From: Porphyra umbilicalis
Taxonomy: Eukaryota > Rhodophyta > Bangiophyceae > Bangiales > Bangiaceae
Length of the DNA stretch: 64,000 nucleotides
NCBI GenBank assembly: GCA_002049455.2
Contig: KV918761.1
Location: forward strand, 907,101 to 971,100
Reading direction: 5' to 3'
Part shown: positions 1 through 11,376 of the stretch, piece after piece
Numbering within the stretch: position 1 is the stretch's first letter
Layout of the letters: each line of letters begins with the position of its first letter
The notes under the pieces: generated by a model
What the model was told of the DNA's origin: nothing
Databases searched by the model: none
Seen by the model: the letters and a program-made list of their open reading frames with translations, nothing else
Made by a program: the position numbers and the translations under genes

Positions 1-173
1 CTTGGACTTGTCCCAGGCATCCGTCTACTGCACAGCTTTGGGTAGTGACATCTTCTCTCGTCGTCATGTCGATGCACATGGTGTGATACACGGGGAGATG
101 CTGGTGTATATCTGTGAATGATATGTCTGTAGGTCATAAGGTGGACGTCAGTCGAACTGCCAGTCTGTATGGT

Positions 174-271
174 GTGGAGTCAGTTGGAGAGTCAGTGGAG
201 TCACTTGCAGAGTCAGTGGAGTCAGTGGAGTCAGTTGGAGAGTCAGAGGAGTCAGTGGGACAGTCAGTAGT
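174..271. repeat. Short tandem repeat, GAGTCAGTG-type
   Basis: A run of imperfect 9-15 bp units built on the motif GAGTCAGTGGAGTCAGTTG. It can be translated as a Glu/Ser/Val repeat, but nothing around it looks like a gene. The rest of 1-850 holds no gene I recognise; 455-600 has a looser repetition of CACGAC(T/A)TGTGTGCGGTGTG. Confidence 0.7.
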
Positions 272-1521
272 GTCTGTGCGCAGCGCGTCTGACACGAGCA
301 TCTGTCTCCTCTGCGCGGCGTTCCCTTCTGTTCTGCTTCTTTGCGCACGAAGTGTTTTTGGCGTGTGCAATGGTCTTCGTCGTTGCTTGAGGCTGCTATG
401 TGCATGCACCTTCACTCTTCCCGCATGGTTGCGTGTTGCGTACGGGGCCGTCCCTTTCCCATGCGGGCGTGTGTGGTGTGATTGCACGACATGTGTGCGG
501 TGTGGTTGCACGACTTGTGTGCTGTGTGGTTTTACCGCAGGTTATACCTCTGATTACACGACTCGTGTGCGGTATGTAGTTACACGGCTCGTGTGCGATG
601 TGTGAGAGACGAAGCCACCAGTCGTCGGTTCAGGTCCTGCACAGGTCATTTAGTTGGGTTGTGTCCCGCACTTAGAGCCAAAGAACGCAGGAAACTCCGG
701 TCACATGACAGCAACGCTCTCGTGCTTAGAGTCACCAGTTCGACCAATATGTCGCATCCAAAACCAGTTCACAGGCGATGTCCGACTTTTATCCGATGTA
801 AAACAGTTTTAACCAACTGTGATATGCCAGTTCGGCAACCCTAGGTGGTTGGCGTGTGTGGGGGAGCCCGCGCGGTCGCGCACACGGGCGGGCGCGCCAA
901 CGAGACACGGAACGCGTGGCCGAGGGGCGTGCGCGGCCCTGCATCCCGCGTTTGGGGGCGCAGCTCGCAAAACGCCGGGGCCGCCCGCGGACCGGCTGGC
1001 CGTGGCCCAACCGGCGGGCCGTCGGGCCCCGTTCTTTACAGTCAAGGCGAAGAGTTGAACGGGTCAAGAATAGGCGCGCGGCCGTCCTCGCGGCGGCGCC
1101 ACCCCCCCTCTGTCTGCGTCGTTTGGAGCAGACGCGGGGACTGGCACGTGTGCCGTGGGCGCGCCCCCCAGACGGCCCGACGCGCGCGGCTGCCCGCCGC
1201 CGGCTTCGCGCACGTCGCCTCGCTGCGCTTGGCCGTTGCCACCGCGCGCCGTCGGTGGTGCTCGCCGCCGGCGCTGCGCGTGTGTGCCCGAGCGTCTGCG
1301 CCCGACTGGCTGCCGCAGCGGGCGCGCACGGCACGCACGCGCCGGCTCTTGCACGCGTACGCCCTTGTCGCCCCCGCCACGCCCTTTGGGTTGCTTTGCC
1401 GCTCACCCACCCCTCCCCCCCCCCCCCCCCCACTTTCTCCCCTGTGGTCCTTCTCCAGTCCCGCTGCTCTGCGCCCCCTTCCCTCCCCCCCCCCCCCCCC
1501 CCCACGGTTGTGGCACCGGGC

Positions 1522-2697
1522 ATGGCCGAGACGACCGCCGTCTCTGGCGCAGGCGCCAACGGGGCCCCCGCGCTTGTCCCGCCCCCGATGGACGAGTCGG
1601 CGGTGGCCGCCGACGGTGGCGGTGCGGCGGGCACCGCCACCGCCCCGCTCCGCGTCAATGACGAAACGTTTATGCGGTCGACCGTGCAAAAGACCGTCAA
1701 GGAGGTGATTGGGGCGGAGGAGTATGCGCACGCGCGGACGGACGGGTGGACCAACGATATTGTGGACAACCTCGTCAAGAACTTGGTCGCCCTCGACCGC
1801 TCGTACAAGTACATTGGTGCGTTGGGGGGGGGGGCGCGTGGAGGTGGCGCGAGGGGGGGGGGGGGCGCCGGTGGGGGTGGGAGCGCATGCGCTTGCGGGG
1901 GTGTCGTGTGGGGTGGCGTGCGGGAGTGGGGGGGCGCGAGGGGACGGCAATGGGTGCTCGTGGGGGGTGCTGCGGGTTGGGGCTACGGGTGCACCGCGGA
2001 CCTGCCGCGGCGATGGGGGCTCCGCGGGTGTCGGCGGATTCGGGGTGGCGGGCCCGCGCGACCGAGTGGCCGCCGTCGTGGCGTGCGCGGCACGCGCACC
2101 GCGTCTGGTCGGCGACCGAGGCGCGGCGTGGGAGCGCCTGCAGAGCAGCGTCTGCTGGGTTCCACCCGACCACCCGGTCGTGGCTGCAAGGACCCAGTAC
2201 GATTTGGAAGAGCAGCGGGCTGACCGACCCGTCTGGTGCTGTGCGCGAGTGTTGCCATTGGTGGTCGTCGTGCTTGGCGACTGTCTCTGTATCTACCCTT
2301 TTGTCGCGGACTGGCTGGCTTGTTTGTGCTTGTTCCCTCCGTTCCCCCCCCTATCAGTGACTTGTATGATTGTGCAAAAGTGCGGAGCGGGCATGCGGTC
2401 GTCGACGCAGTGCTTTTGGAACCCGGCGTCAGACATTGGCCTCTCTGTACAGTACGTTTCCGTCCGTCCTCCCAGTGGGCGTCTCGTGTGTGTCGACGCA
2501 CAGCGCGCCGTAGAGCAGACGCCGGCGTGGCGTCTGCGATGGGAGGGTGACAGGGAACTAACGGGTCGTCCTTGCCACCTTGACCGTCTCTTGCGTGGTT
2601 GCTCTGCGGCCATGTGGGGTCCTTGCTGCCTCTGCCGCGCAGGGTTGAGAACCCATCCATGTACGTCATCACGACGGTGTTTGCGTGCAAAGCGTGA
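1522..2697 (+). CDS. Dynein light chain, Tctex-1 type (DYNLT), three exons
   Basis: The exons are 1522-1816, 2358-2451 and 2643-2697, giving 147 residues. Intron 1 (1817-2357) starts GTGCGT and ends CTATCAG. Intron 2 (2452-2642) starts GTACGT and ends GCGCAG. Splicing gives a continuous Tctex-1 domain: exon 1 ends DRSYKYI, exon 2 continues VTCMIVQKCGAGM and CFWNPASDIGLSV, and exon 3 gives ENPSMYVITTVFACKA before the stop, matching the family's terminal beta strands. The first 55 or so residues are Ala/Gly/Pro-rich and not part of the domain. The family forms homodimers in dynein motor complexes and binds intermediate chain and cargo. The ATG was chosen because it follows two poly-C tracts (about 1413-1431 and 1485-1503) that look like 5' untranslated or promoter DNA. 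Intron 1 is G-rich and could be missed by gene finders. Confidence 0.9.
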
Positions 2698-3269
2698 TGC
2701 CCCGCCGCGGGCGTTGCGGCGACACTGGGCGCGGGCGCGGTGGAGGGCGGTAGCAAGCGAGCGGGGGCGGGACGGGTGGCGGCCGAGCCGTGGGGCACTG
2801 GGTGTGGGGATGGGCGGTCGGACGGAGGGGGGCCGCGGGTGGGTGGGCAGGGGGGGGGGGCGGATACCTGGGCGGTGGGCTCCTCGTCCCGCTGTTTGCG
2901 GGAAGGGGTGTTTCCGCCCTCGCGGTCGATTTTCTCTTGTTTCTTTCGTGTCGTACATGCGTGCGAGCCTGTTGCGAGTTTCTTGTCCTTGCCATCGCGC
3001 CTATCCATTGTGGCGACGGGTGCGGGTGGTTGCGCGGCGTGTGCGAGGTGTTGGGCGTTCTTTCCTGTTTGCATGCGTCGCCGACGTGGGGCTCGTCAGG
3101 TGGGTACGACGGGCATACGGGGGCTGCTTGTGTCACGACACCAGTGGTGGACCGTGCACATCGGCACAAGTACAAGAGCTTAAAGCCCACAACTGGCCAT
3201 CCGTACAAGCAATGACCAAAAAAAAAGGAGGCGATACTGTTCATTGTTCACAGTGCGCACGTCCAGCCG

Positions 3270-6200
3270 CTATTGTGGTGGCGCCGCCACGTCCCCCGTC
3301 GCGCGCGCGGGCACCAGCCCCCCCCCCTGCTCCTCCGCCGCCGCGCCGTCTGCCGGAAACAGCCGCCCGCGTGGCGCCCCGAGCGACCGCCGCACGTCTG
3401 GGTACCAATGCCGCAGCCGCCGCGCGGAGCCGCCCGGGCTCGCCGGCGCGTCAGCCTCGGCGGGCGTCGGCACCTCGGCCACCCGGCCATTGGGCGCGCC
3501 GCCGCCCGCCGCCGCGCCGACGCCGTCCATCGCCGCCTGGGCCGACGCGTAGCTAATCCGCCGCGCGGGCCCGACCGCCCGCACCCGCGCCGCCCGGGAC
3601 GTGACGACCGACGGCGACGGGGCGGCGGGGGTGCCCGCGGGCGACGCTGCCGCGCCCGGCCGCCGCCGCCCCGCCGGCGTCGCGACGGCATAGCCGCCGA
3701 GCGACTCACCGCCAGCCCACAAGGAGCGCCCGCCGGGCGTGGCGGGGCCGGGGGTGCCGTCGAGACGCGACAGCCGGCCGGCGGCGGGGGCGGTCGGGTC
3801 GGCAGCGACGACGGCACCGCCGCCGCCGCCCTTGACAGCGGCCGTCGACGCGCTCGCCGGCGGCGGAGCCGAAAAGAGGCTCGCGCGCCCGGGGCTCATG
3901 GGCGACACGGTCAGGCGGCCGGAGCCGCGGCCGAGCGGCGTGCCGCCGCCGCCCAGGCCGCCGCCGAGCCGCGGGCCGCGGCGGCGGGGTTTGGCAATGG
4001 GCGTGTGCAAGAGGCCCTCGTCGCCACCGCCCGCCGCCGCCGCGGGCGTCGGGGAGGCCATGAATAGCGGCCGCCGGTAGGCGCCCGTCGTCGCCGCCGC
4101 CGCCGCCGCTGTCGGCGTGCGCCCTGGCGGCGGCGCGGCCGCCACCCGCAGCGGCGACGCGCAAATGGCGGCGCGGATGCGGGCCGACGCTGGGGAGGAT
4201 GGCACCCCCGTCGGCGGCGCGGGGAGGGGCCCCGCGTCGCCGGCGGTCGACGCGGCAGCTTGCATGGAGAGCAGATAGGGCTTCATCGTGACGATGAACT
4301 TGGAGTTGTAAAACTTGATAATGTCCCCGCGCGTCTCACCGGGGCCGAGCGCAACGACCGCCCCGCATCCGCCGCCGCCGCTGCCAGTCGTGCTGCTGAC
4401 GCCCGCCGAGGTCGTCGAGGTGGCGCACAGCGACGGAGGCCGGCCACCCACCTCGGCCGACCCGTTGAGCGCAGGCGAGCGCGGACTGCCGCCGTCAGCG
4501 GCCGCATCGGCCGCCGACCGCTTGGCGCCCGTGAGCGGGGAGGTGACGACCACCGATGGCCCGCCGCCCGGGGTCGACAGCGCCCCGCCGCCCTTGCCGC
4601 CTGCCGCCGGCAGGCCGCCGGCCGCCGGCAGCGCCGGCGTGAAAACAATGTCCCGATACACGGCGGGACTGCGCGCCACAAACGCCGGCTCGCGGGTGTG
4701 GGGCAGCGTCCGGTACGCGTGGATAATGTCCTTAAACTTGAGCGAGAAGCGGTACACCTTGGCCACCCCGTAAACGCAGCACAGCAGCAGCTGGTCGAGG
4801 TGGCGGTCGGCAAACAGCGTCGCGGCCGACTCGGTCAACCCGTGCTGCACCGTCCGCCACACCCCGTCGGCGAGCGCCGGCGACATGCCGAGGCGGGAGG
4901 TCAGCTCCCGCACCCGCACGGCAGCCACACAGAGGAGCTTGCGGAAAAAGAGCTCGACGGCGGGCACTGGCGCGCTGCCACTCTTGACCGCCCCCGGCAC
5001 AGGTGTGCCGCCCGACGTGGTCGTCGCCGCCGGCGCCGGCGGCGACGCACCCGCCGCCGACGCGCCCGCCGGCGCAGCAGCCGACGCGGCTGCCGGCGTC
5101 GACGACGACGCGACGCCGTACCGGGCCAGCGCGGCGACGAGCGGCGAGTCGGGCACCCACACGTCCGCCTCGAGCAGCCGCTCCTCACACACGTACAGGT
5201 GCTTGGCGAGCGCAAACGGCATGTCCATCCGCGGCCCGCCCGCGGCGACCCCCCCCGCGCCCGCGTGGCTGACAAACGTGTCCACCACCTTGATCACCTC
5301 CCACGCAGAGAGCCCCCACACCGCCCGCACCGCGTCGAGGGTGGCCATATCCCGCCGCCCGCCTGGCACGCCATACACGGCGGCTTCGGCGGCGAGCGCC
5401 AGGAGCGACAAGTTGAAATCCTTGGCCGCGAGCAGCGTCGCAAGGACCGCCGCCGGCTGCCGCCGCGCCTCGGCGGCAACCACCCCGTCGAGGGCGCTGC
5501 CGTACAGCGCCGCCGCCATGCGGCGGGCCGACAGGGGCAACCCCGTGGCGTCGAGCGCGGCGACCGCGTCGGCCCACAACCCGGCGTGTGTGGCCGCCCC
5601 GACCGCCCGCGCGACGGGCCCGATGCCCACGTGCGAGTCGCCGACCGGCGCGGCGCCCGGCGACGGCACCTCCCCGCCGCCCCCCGACGGCGTGTCGGGA
5701 AACGCCACGGCCGTGTCGGCCGCCCACGCGACGCGCAGCGCCCGCATCCAGGCGCCGAGCGGCAGGGGCGCCCCGTCGGCGGCGCCCGCCGGGCACGCGG
5801 CGGGGGACCGAAACGGCAGGGCGGACCCGCCCCAGGGGCTCCGCCCGGCCGCCACCGCCGCCGAGGAGGATGGCGGGCGGACGGGCGTGACGGTGCCGAG
5901 GGCGGCGGGGCGCAGGCGCCCGCCCGTCGACGCGGGGGTGCCCCGCCACCGGGGCGTGCCGGCGTCCGACCCGACGGGCCCGGCGGCGGGCGCCGCGGGC
6001 GTCGTGGCCGCCACGGCGGCGAGCGTGTCGAGGGCGTCGCTCACCCCGGCGGGGAAACCGCCGGCGGCATCGTCGATGGGCGAGCGCCGCTTGCGCAGCT
6101 GGCGGGCCGGCGTGCACGGCGCCGCGTCGGCCGACGGGGGGGACGCCGGCGGCGGCGACGGTGCGGCGGCGGCGGTGCCATTTGGCTGCAAAGCAGCCTC

Positions 6201-6650
6201 CTCATTGCCCTCGGCCTCAACTGGCGGGAGGGTGTCGAGCAGGCGTCGCCAGGCAACCACCACCGGATCGGCAGCCACCGCCTCGTCCGCCCCGTCGACC
6301 GCCCGCTCGACGTGCGCCGTCAGCGCGGCGAGCGTCGCCACCGACGGCCCGCCGGCCGCCCCCACGGACGCCAGCAGCCGCGACACGGCGAGCGTCGCCG
6401 CGTCCGCCTCCGCCGCCCCCGCCAGGCGCGACCGCTTGGGCGGGGACGGGGAGGAGGTTGGCCGCCGCGACGCGGCGGGCCGCTTGGCGCCCGCCAGCAG
6501 CGCGGCCGAGCACGCGGAGACCGCCGCGTCCGCGTCCGCGTCGCCCAAAAGGGAGCCGCAGAGGGGGAGGCGCGCCGCGCGGGCGGCGACGAGCGTCAAC
6601 CACAAGCACCGCACGGTGACGGGGGGGGGGGGCGACGACGCGACCGCCAT
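3270..6650 (-). CDS. Retinoblastoma-related pocket protein
   Basis: An uninterrupted frame of 1126 residues from the first ATG (6650). Residues about 295-500 match pocket box A (FNLSLLALAAEAAVYG, WEVIKVVDTFVSH, LAKHLYVCEERLLEADVW). About 564-670 and 773-797 match box B (FFRKLLCVAAVRVRELTSRL, LDQLLLCCVYGVAKV, LKFKDIIHAYR, then GDIIKFYNSKFIVTMKPYLL). A Ser/Gly/Ala linker of about 100 residues splits the end of box B. An Arg/Pro/Ser-rich tail with many SP and TP dipeptides, likely CDK sites, follows. The first 50 residues could be the end of the N-terminal cyclin-like domain, so upstream exons are possible. RB proteins repress E2F/DP genes in the nucleus and gate S-phase entry. The gene converges on the dynein light chain gene with about 570 bp between the stops. 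Confidence 0.87.
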   Translation of the reverse strand: MAVASSPPPPVTVRCLWLTLVAARAARLPLCGSLLGDADADAAVSACSAALLAGAKRPAASRRPTSSPSPPKRSRLAGAAEADAATLAVSRLLASVGAAGGPSVATLAALTAHVERAVDGADEAVAADPVVVAWRRLLDTLPPVEAEGNEEAALQPNGTAAAAPSPPPASPPSADAAPCTPARQLRKRRSPIDDAAGGFPAGVSDALDTLAAVAATTPAAPAAGPVGSDAGTPRWRGTPASTGGRLRPAALGTVTPVRPPSSSAAVAAGRSPWGGSALPFRSPAACPAGAADGAPLPLGAWMRALRVAWAADTAVAFPDTPSGGGGEVPSPGAAPVGDSHVGIGPVARAVGAATHAGLWADAVAALDATGLPLSARRMAAALYGSALDGVVAAEARRQPAAVLATLLAAKDFNLSLLALAAEAAVYGVPGGRRDMATLDAVRAVWGLSAWEVIKVVDTFVSHAGAGGVAAGGPRMDMPFALAKHLYVCEERLLEADVWVPDSPLVAALARYGVASSSTPAAASAAAPAGASAAGASPPAPAATTTSGGTPVPGAVKSGSAPVPAVELFFRKLLCVAAVRVRELTSRLGMSPALADGVWRTVQHGLTESAATLFADRHLDQLLLCCVYGVAKVYRFSLKFKDIIHAYRTLPHTREPAFVARSPAVYRDIVFTPALPAAGGLPAAGGKGGGALSTPGGGPSVVVTSPLTGAKRSAADAAADGGSPRSPALNGSAEVGGRPPSLCATSTTSAGVSSTTGSGGGGCGAVVALGPGETRGDIIKFYNSKFIVTMKPYLLSMQAAASTAGDAGPLPAPPTGVPSSPASARIRAAICASPLRVAAAPPPGRTPTAAAAAATTGAYRRPLFMASPTPAAAAGGGDEGLLHTPIAKPRRRGPRLGGGLGGGGTPLGRGSGRLTVSPMSPGRASLFSAPPPASASTAAVKGGGGGAVVAADPTAPAAGRLSRLDGTPGPATPGGRSLWAGGESLGGYAVATPAGRRRPGAAASPAGTPAAPSPSVVTSRAARVRAVGPARRISYASAQAAMDGVGAAAGGGAPNGRVAEVPTPAEADAPASPGGSARRLRHWYPDVRRSLGAPRGRLFPADGAAAEEQGGGLVPARATGDVAAPPQ

Positions 6651-8979
6651 CGAGGCGGCCACGCGGAGCAGCAGAGCAGACGCGTCGACAGTGTCGGGGG
6701 GGGGGGGGGAGGGGCTGCCGACGTGGCTTTGGACGAGGGGGAGGCGGCCGACTTGGCGCGGCGGGAAAAAAAGGTCGTGATGCGGCCGCGGCCGTCGGAT
6801 CGGTGCTCCTCCTCATCGGCGGCTTCCTTCTTGGTCGGACGCGCCGGCGTGGTCGGCAGGCTGTCTCTATCAGCCTGCAGCGACGCACGCAAAAAAAAAA
6901 AAACACCAAGAGAGTGCATCGAGCCCTCCATAGAGTCAGTACATGTCCGACAAGGTTCCTCCCTCTAGGAAACCAGAGGTCATCGCACGACGCTCTTATC
7001 CACTTCCACGTGCACTCCTAAACGCTTCACTCGCTCGCCGCCGATCCCTTTCGTGGGTCATCGCACTCGCACGTCCCTCTCCACCCCCCCCACCACCACA
7101 CAACAACATACCTTGATCGCGTTCCGCCCTTCCAACTTACAGGCAGCCGCAGTATCCACGTTGGCAGCAGCTGGCGGCACGCCCGCCCCCTCTCCATCCA
7201 TCCCCGCCAACGCGGCGTCGCCGCCGCGCTGTGCGTTGCGGGCGGGGCGGCTGCGGGTGCCACGTCCGCCGGCGGGCCGGTCGGCGGGGTCCGGTCGCGT
7301 CATGGCGGAAGCCGTCGTGGCGGAACGCACACCAAACAACAACAAAAAAACAACGCAAAGGGCGGGCGGTCGTCCAACGAGACGGATGCAGAGGCCCACC
7401 AACGGAGGGCGGGTAAACAACAGAGTGGGGCCAGGTAAACGGTGCGGCGGGGGGCGACAGCACCGCAACCCAACGCTGCGTCGCAAGCACGCTGCTCTGG
7501 TGCTGGCGAGGTCCCGGGCAGCGCGTCGGCAGCCACGGTCTGGCGCGCCAATGCAGGACTGGCCACGACAGGCTCAAGCGTGAGCGCCCCGGCGACGATG
7601 GCGACCCGTCCCAAAAGGCAATGCGCGTGCGGGGTGCCTGACCGGCGACAAGCGATAGGGGCGCCGGGCGTCGCGCCGCGCGCGTACGGCCAGCGTCACG
7701 GGCGGCAGCAGCGGCGGGGGCGGTGGAGCGCCAGGGGCCCTTCAGCAACGGCGCACAGCGGGAGCGCCCGCCACGCCTGCCAGGGGCGCCTCGAGGGCAC
7801 CCCGCCGACCGCCACCCCGGCGCAGCGCGGCGCGTCCCGCGTCCGAGCAGCGGCCCAGCCGACCGCACCCGCCCCCAACTGGCACCCCCTCTGCATCAGC
7901 CATCCCCCGTTTCTTCGCGGCGTTTTTTTTTGGAGGCGTGTCCATTTTTTTTGAATCTTGGCCGGCCTCGTTGACGCCGGCCCAGCACCCCTCGAGGGGG
8001 GTGGAGGGAGGCGCCCCTACGCGCCCCAAAGCCGCCCGCACTGCCCTTCCTTTTCAGCTAGGTTGCACGGCGGTGTTTAGTGCTCGCCGCCGGGCGCGGC
8101 GGATTGGCCAGTTCGGTGGGGGAACGCGGCGGGCCTCGTGGCAGGCAAACGACCGCCGCTCGTCTGTTGAAGGTGGTGGGGGGGGGTCGGGCCATGACGT
8201 TGGGGCCCGGGCCGCACCGCCTTGCACGCAAGCGGGCGGCTGGCCTCCTTTTCGTTGTGTGTTTTAGGGTGTCATGTTTTCCCGCGCTTTTTGAGCGCGC
8301 CGAAGCCGGCGGATGCACACGATCAGGGGTGGTTCGCGGCGAAGACAGTGGGGTGGCCCAAAGCGTCGACGGGGGCGGTTTGCTCGGCCCTATTTTCCAG
8401 CCTCGACTGTGTCGGTTGCCGTGTGACTGCCTGGATGGCGCGTGCGCAGCGGTGGGGGACCCCCACCGCGCGGGAGGAAGGGGCACGACACGGCGACAGC
8501 CGCCAGTCGCGCGACTCCCGGAGCGACGTGAAGCGCCGGTTTGGGGGTGGGTTTGGGGATCCACGTGCCGCCGTTGGGTCAGTGGCCGGGGGAGTTGGGC
8601 GTTGAGCTGCCCCAATTTCTTTGTAGCGTGCAGGCGCTTGCCGTACCTGCGCCAGGTCATTGTCGCTGCCGCTGCCGCGGAGTCGTCGATGCGCGCGCCG
8701 CCGTGACGCGGCGTCGCGCGTTGACCGCGGTGCAAGCGACATTGCCGCCACGGGTTTCGAGGCTCGTGGGCAGCGGGGGATCGCCTCCTGGAACGGGGCG
8801 CCAGCAGCCGTGTTGGGTGTTGGACAATGGCACCACAGCCGACACTCCTCAGTCAAAGGATTTTCTTGGTGCTTCACAGTAGCAGGCAGCAAGCTCGAAC
8901 ACAGCAATAGAAGGCACCATCACCCCACATACGACGTCTCTCCTAGCAAAGTCATTCGCCCGCCCGCCCCCCCCAACGC
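6651..8979. other. Spacer between the RB and CNNM-type genes
   Basis: About 2.3 kb upstream of the RB gene and downstream of the CNNM gene. It has GC-rich open frames on both strands that are compositional and match no family I recognise. A-runs at 6891-6902 and 7345-7350 and T-runs near 7921 and 7943 break the GC-rich sequence. It probably contains the RB promoter, but I see no defined element. Confidence 0.4.
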
Positions 8980-9867
8980 CTACGAGGTCGGCGGCACCTC
9001 CAGCGTCGTGTCGGCCGCCGCCCCATCGAGCACCTCGAGGTTGCCCGGCGCGTGTGCCTCCCCCACCTCCGCCGCCCCCGGCGGCTGCGAATCCACGTCG
9101 CTATCGTCAAAGTCCGAGTCACTCGCACGCAGCAGCGGCACATCCAAGCTCGGTCGCCGCCGCCGCCGGCGTATTGTGCCGCCGGCATGCGACGGCGACG
9201 GGGGCACGTCGCCGTGCGGATCCCCGCGGGGTCTCGCAGGTGGCACCGAGTCGGCGGCCGGCGCACCGAGCCCCCCTCGAGCGACGCCGCCGTCGCCAAC
9301 GCCGGCCACGCCTGCCGCAGCACGGGTGGCGGTGCCCCCGGTGGTGGCAGTGGCAGCAGAGGTGCCGGGCGTGGCGGCGCCCGCCGACGTCGGGGCCGTG
9401 ATCGCACCCTTGCTGGCGACCGGCTGCAGGGTGTGCGGGGAGAGGCGGCTGACCGACGCCCCCGCTGCTGAGTCGGCGACGATAGACGCGGTGCTCCCCG
9501 CGGCGGTGCCGGACAGGCGGAGCATGGCCTTGTACAGCTTGCGCGGTAGCCGCAGGCTCCGCAGCGGATACTCGGTGACACGGGCGCTAAAGTCGGGCGC
9601 GTACAGGTCGTCGGTGAGCGCATGCGCAGCGAGGAGCGTCCACGGGCCCGCCTCCGACACAAAAGCTTCTGAGCCGGCCACAATTTCCATGCTCCCATTG
9701 ATGATGAGGAGGGCGTCCTTGGTCGCCACTCCGCGCTTGTACAACAGCGTGCCCGTGCCGGGAGGTGGCAGAGCCGGGTTCTCCGGATTCGCCCCCGCTG
9801 AAAAGTCGACGATGTGGTACTCATCGCGGTGGTCTCTACTGCCCCCGCTGCCGCCGCTGCCGCCGCC

Positions 9868-9899
<32 letters not shown>

Positions 9900-11376
9900 C
9901 GCCGCCGCCGCCGCCGCCGCCGCCACCGCCACCGCCACCACCTGTGCGCGGCGCCCCGTCGCCACCGCCCCCATCCTCCCGCGGGTCCGTCAGTGTCAGC
10001 ATCGGCGTGTCGGCGAGCAACGACCGCAGCACTCGCTCGGTGACAAAGCGGGGGGAAAACTCGAGTGTGTTGTGGGCGAGATAGCTGGCCACGACCAGCA
10101 CCTCCTTGTCTGACAGGTGCTCGTCTGACGCGAGCGCCCCATGATGCAACAGCCGTAACACGTCGCCATCGACGTGGCGGCGGCGGATGACCTGCGTCGA
10201 CACATTGTTGGCAAACACGTCCGTTTCATCGACAATCTCACCGACCAGCTCTTCGAGGACGTCCTCCAGCGAGAGCACGCCGACCGGGTAACCAACATCG
10301 GCGCCCACAAAGCCCCGGTCGGGCACCCCGTCGCGAACAATCGCCAGGTGAGAGCGGGAGCTCTTGAAATCGCGCAGCATCTTATCGAGGAGCGTGTCGG
10401 CTACGACGTGGCGGACCTCCCGGTTGAAAAACTCGAGGACGGTCTTCACGGGCACGTTGTCGTCCGGGTCGAGCAGAATCAGGTCCTTGGCAAAGAGCAT
10501 GCCAACAATGTTATCGCGTTCCCCCTCGAACACAGGAATGCGGCTGTGGCCAGAGTGGAAAATGACCATGAGCGACTTGAAAGAGAGCCGCTCCTCGCTG
10601 TCGAGCATAAAGACCTTCTTCAGGGGTGTCATCACGTCGCGCACGCTCTTGGACGCAAAGTCCAGGGCACCCCGCAGGATGGTCGTCTCGTCGAGCGTCA
10701 GCAGCGCCTTGGTCGGCTTGCGGCCCCTCTTTTTCGGCTTGGACGACACGTCGGGCACGTCCCCATCGTCCCCGCCGCCAGCGTCGTCCGACCGCACGTC
10801 CCCGTCCGGGACTGACCCGCCGTTAGCACTGTCCGAGCCCCCCCGCGCCAGCCCGTCAGCTACCTGCTCGCCGTGCAAGTTGACGAGGGACTTGAGTTGC
10901 GACTTGTTGTACCGCGTGACTTGCTCCCCGCCGAGCGCCCAGTCGAGCACCCGGGAGGTTGGGTACGCCAACGGGGAGGTGAGGAGCATGGCCAGCTTGA
11001 CAAACGGGATGGCGTGGGAGCCCACGAACAGCCCATACTTGAAGCATACGGACTGGGGAATGATTTCCCCAATGTACAGGATGATGAGCGTGGACGAGAT
11101 GAAGCCGGCAATGCCACCAAACAGGTCGGACGTGACGATGGCGAGCGCCGAGTTGACCGCCGTATTGCCAATGAGGAGGGTGCACAAAAGGAAGTTGCCT
11201 TTTTTCCGCACGGGCAGGATGCGCTGGGCATACTTAATCTCCCGGGGGGTCCCCGACTCGAGCAGCACCCGCAGGTCGACCAAGTCCAGCGACAGCAGGC
11301 CGAGCGTGAGGCCTGAGAAGGCACCCGACAGGATGATGCAGAGCACGGTAACGACAATCTTCCACCACTCTACCAT
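8980..11376 (-). CDS. CNNM/CorC-type transporter (DUF21, CBS pair, cyclic-nucleotide-binding-like domain)
   Basis: A 798-residue frame starting at ATG 11376 (MVEWWKIVVTV), which puts the first membrane helix at the N-terminus. Residues 4-150 are a DUF21 transmembrane domain (ILSGAFSGLTLGLLSLD, CTLLIGNTAVNSALA, LYIGEIIPQSVC). About 230-387 are a CBS-domain pair (VRDVMTPLKKVFMLD, HSRIPVFEG, VGVLSLEDVLEELVGEIVDE). A poly-Gly stretch coded by a CCG/CCA repeat (about 9840-9945) lies at 467-512. Residues 519-620 match the C-terminal cyclic-nucleotide-binding-homology domain of CNNM proteins (LYKRGVATKDALLIINGSME, APDFSARV). The family exports or regulates Mg2+ at the plasma or vacuolar membrane, with the CBS pair binding Mg-ATP. 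It is complete in one exon; the Gly tract is likely polymorphic. Confidence 0.93.

Noticed and set aside
114..605. A 163-codon frame with Glu/Ser/Val repeats
   Set aside because: It is produced by the short tandem repeat; the rest is Cys-rich without a recognisable pattern, and the opposite strand is equally open.
7053..8735. Several 100-240 codon frames in the RB-CNNM spacer
   Set aside because: They overlap on both strands, lack domains and have the composition expected of GC-rich DNA.
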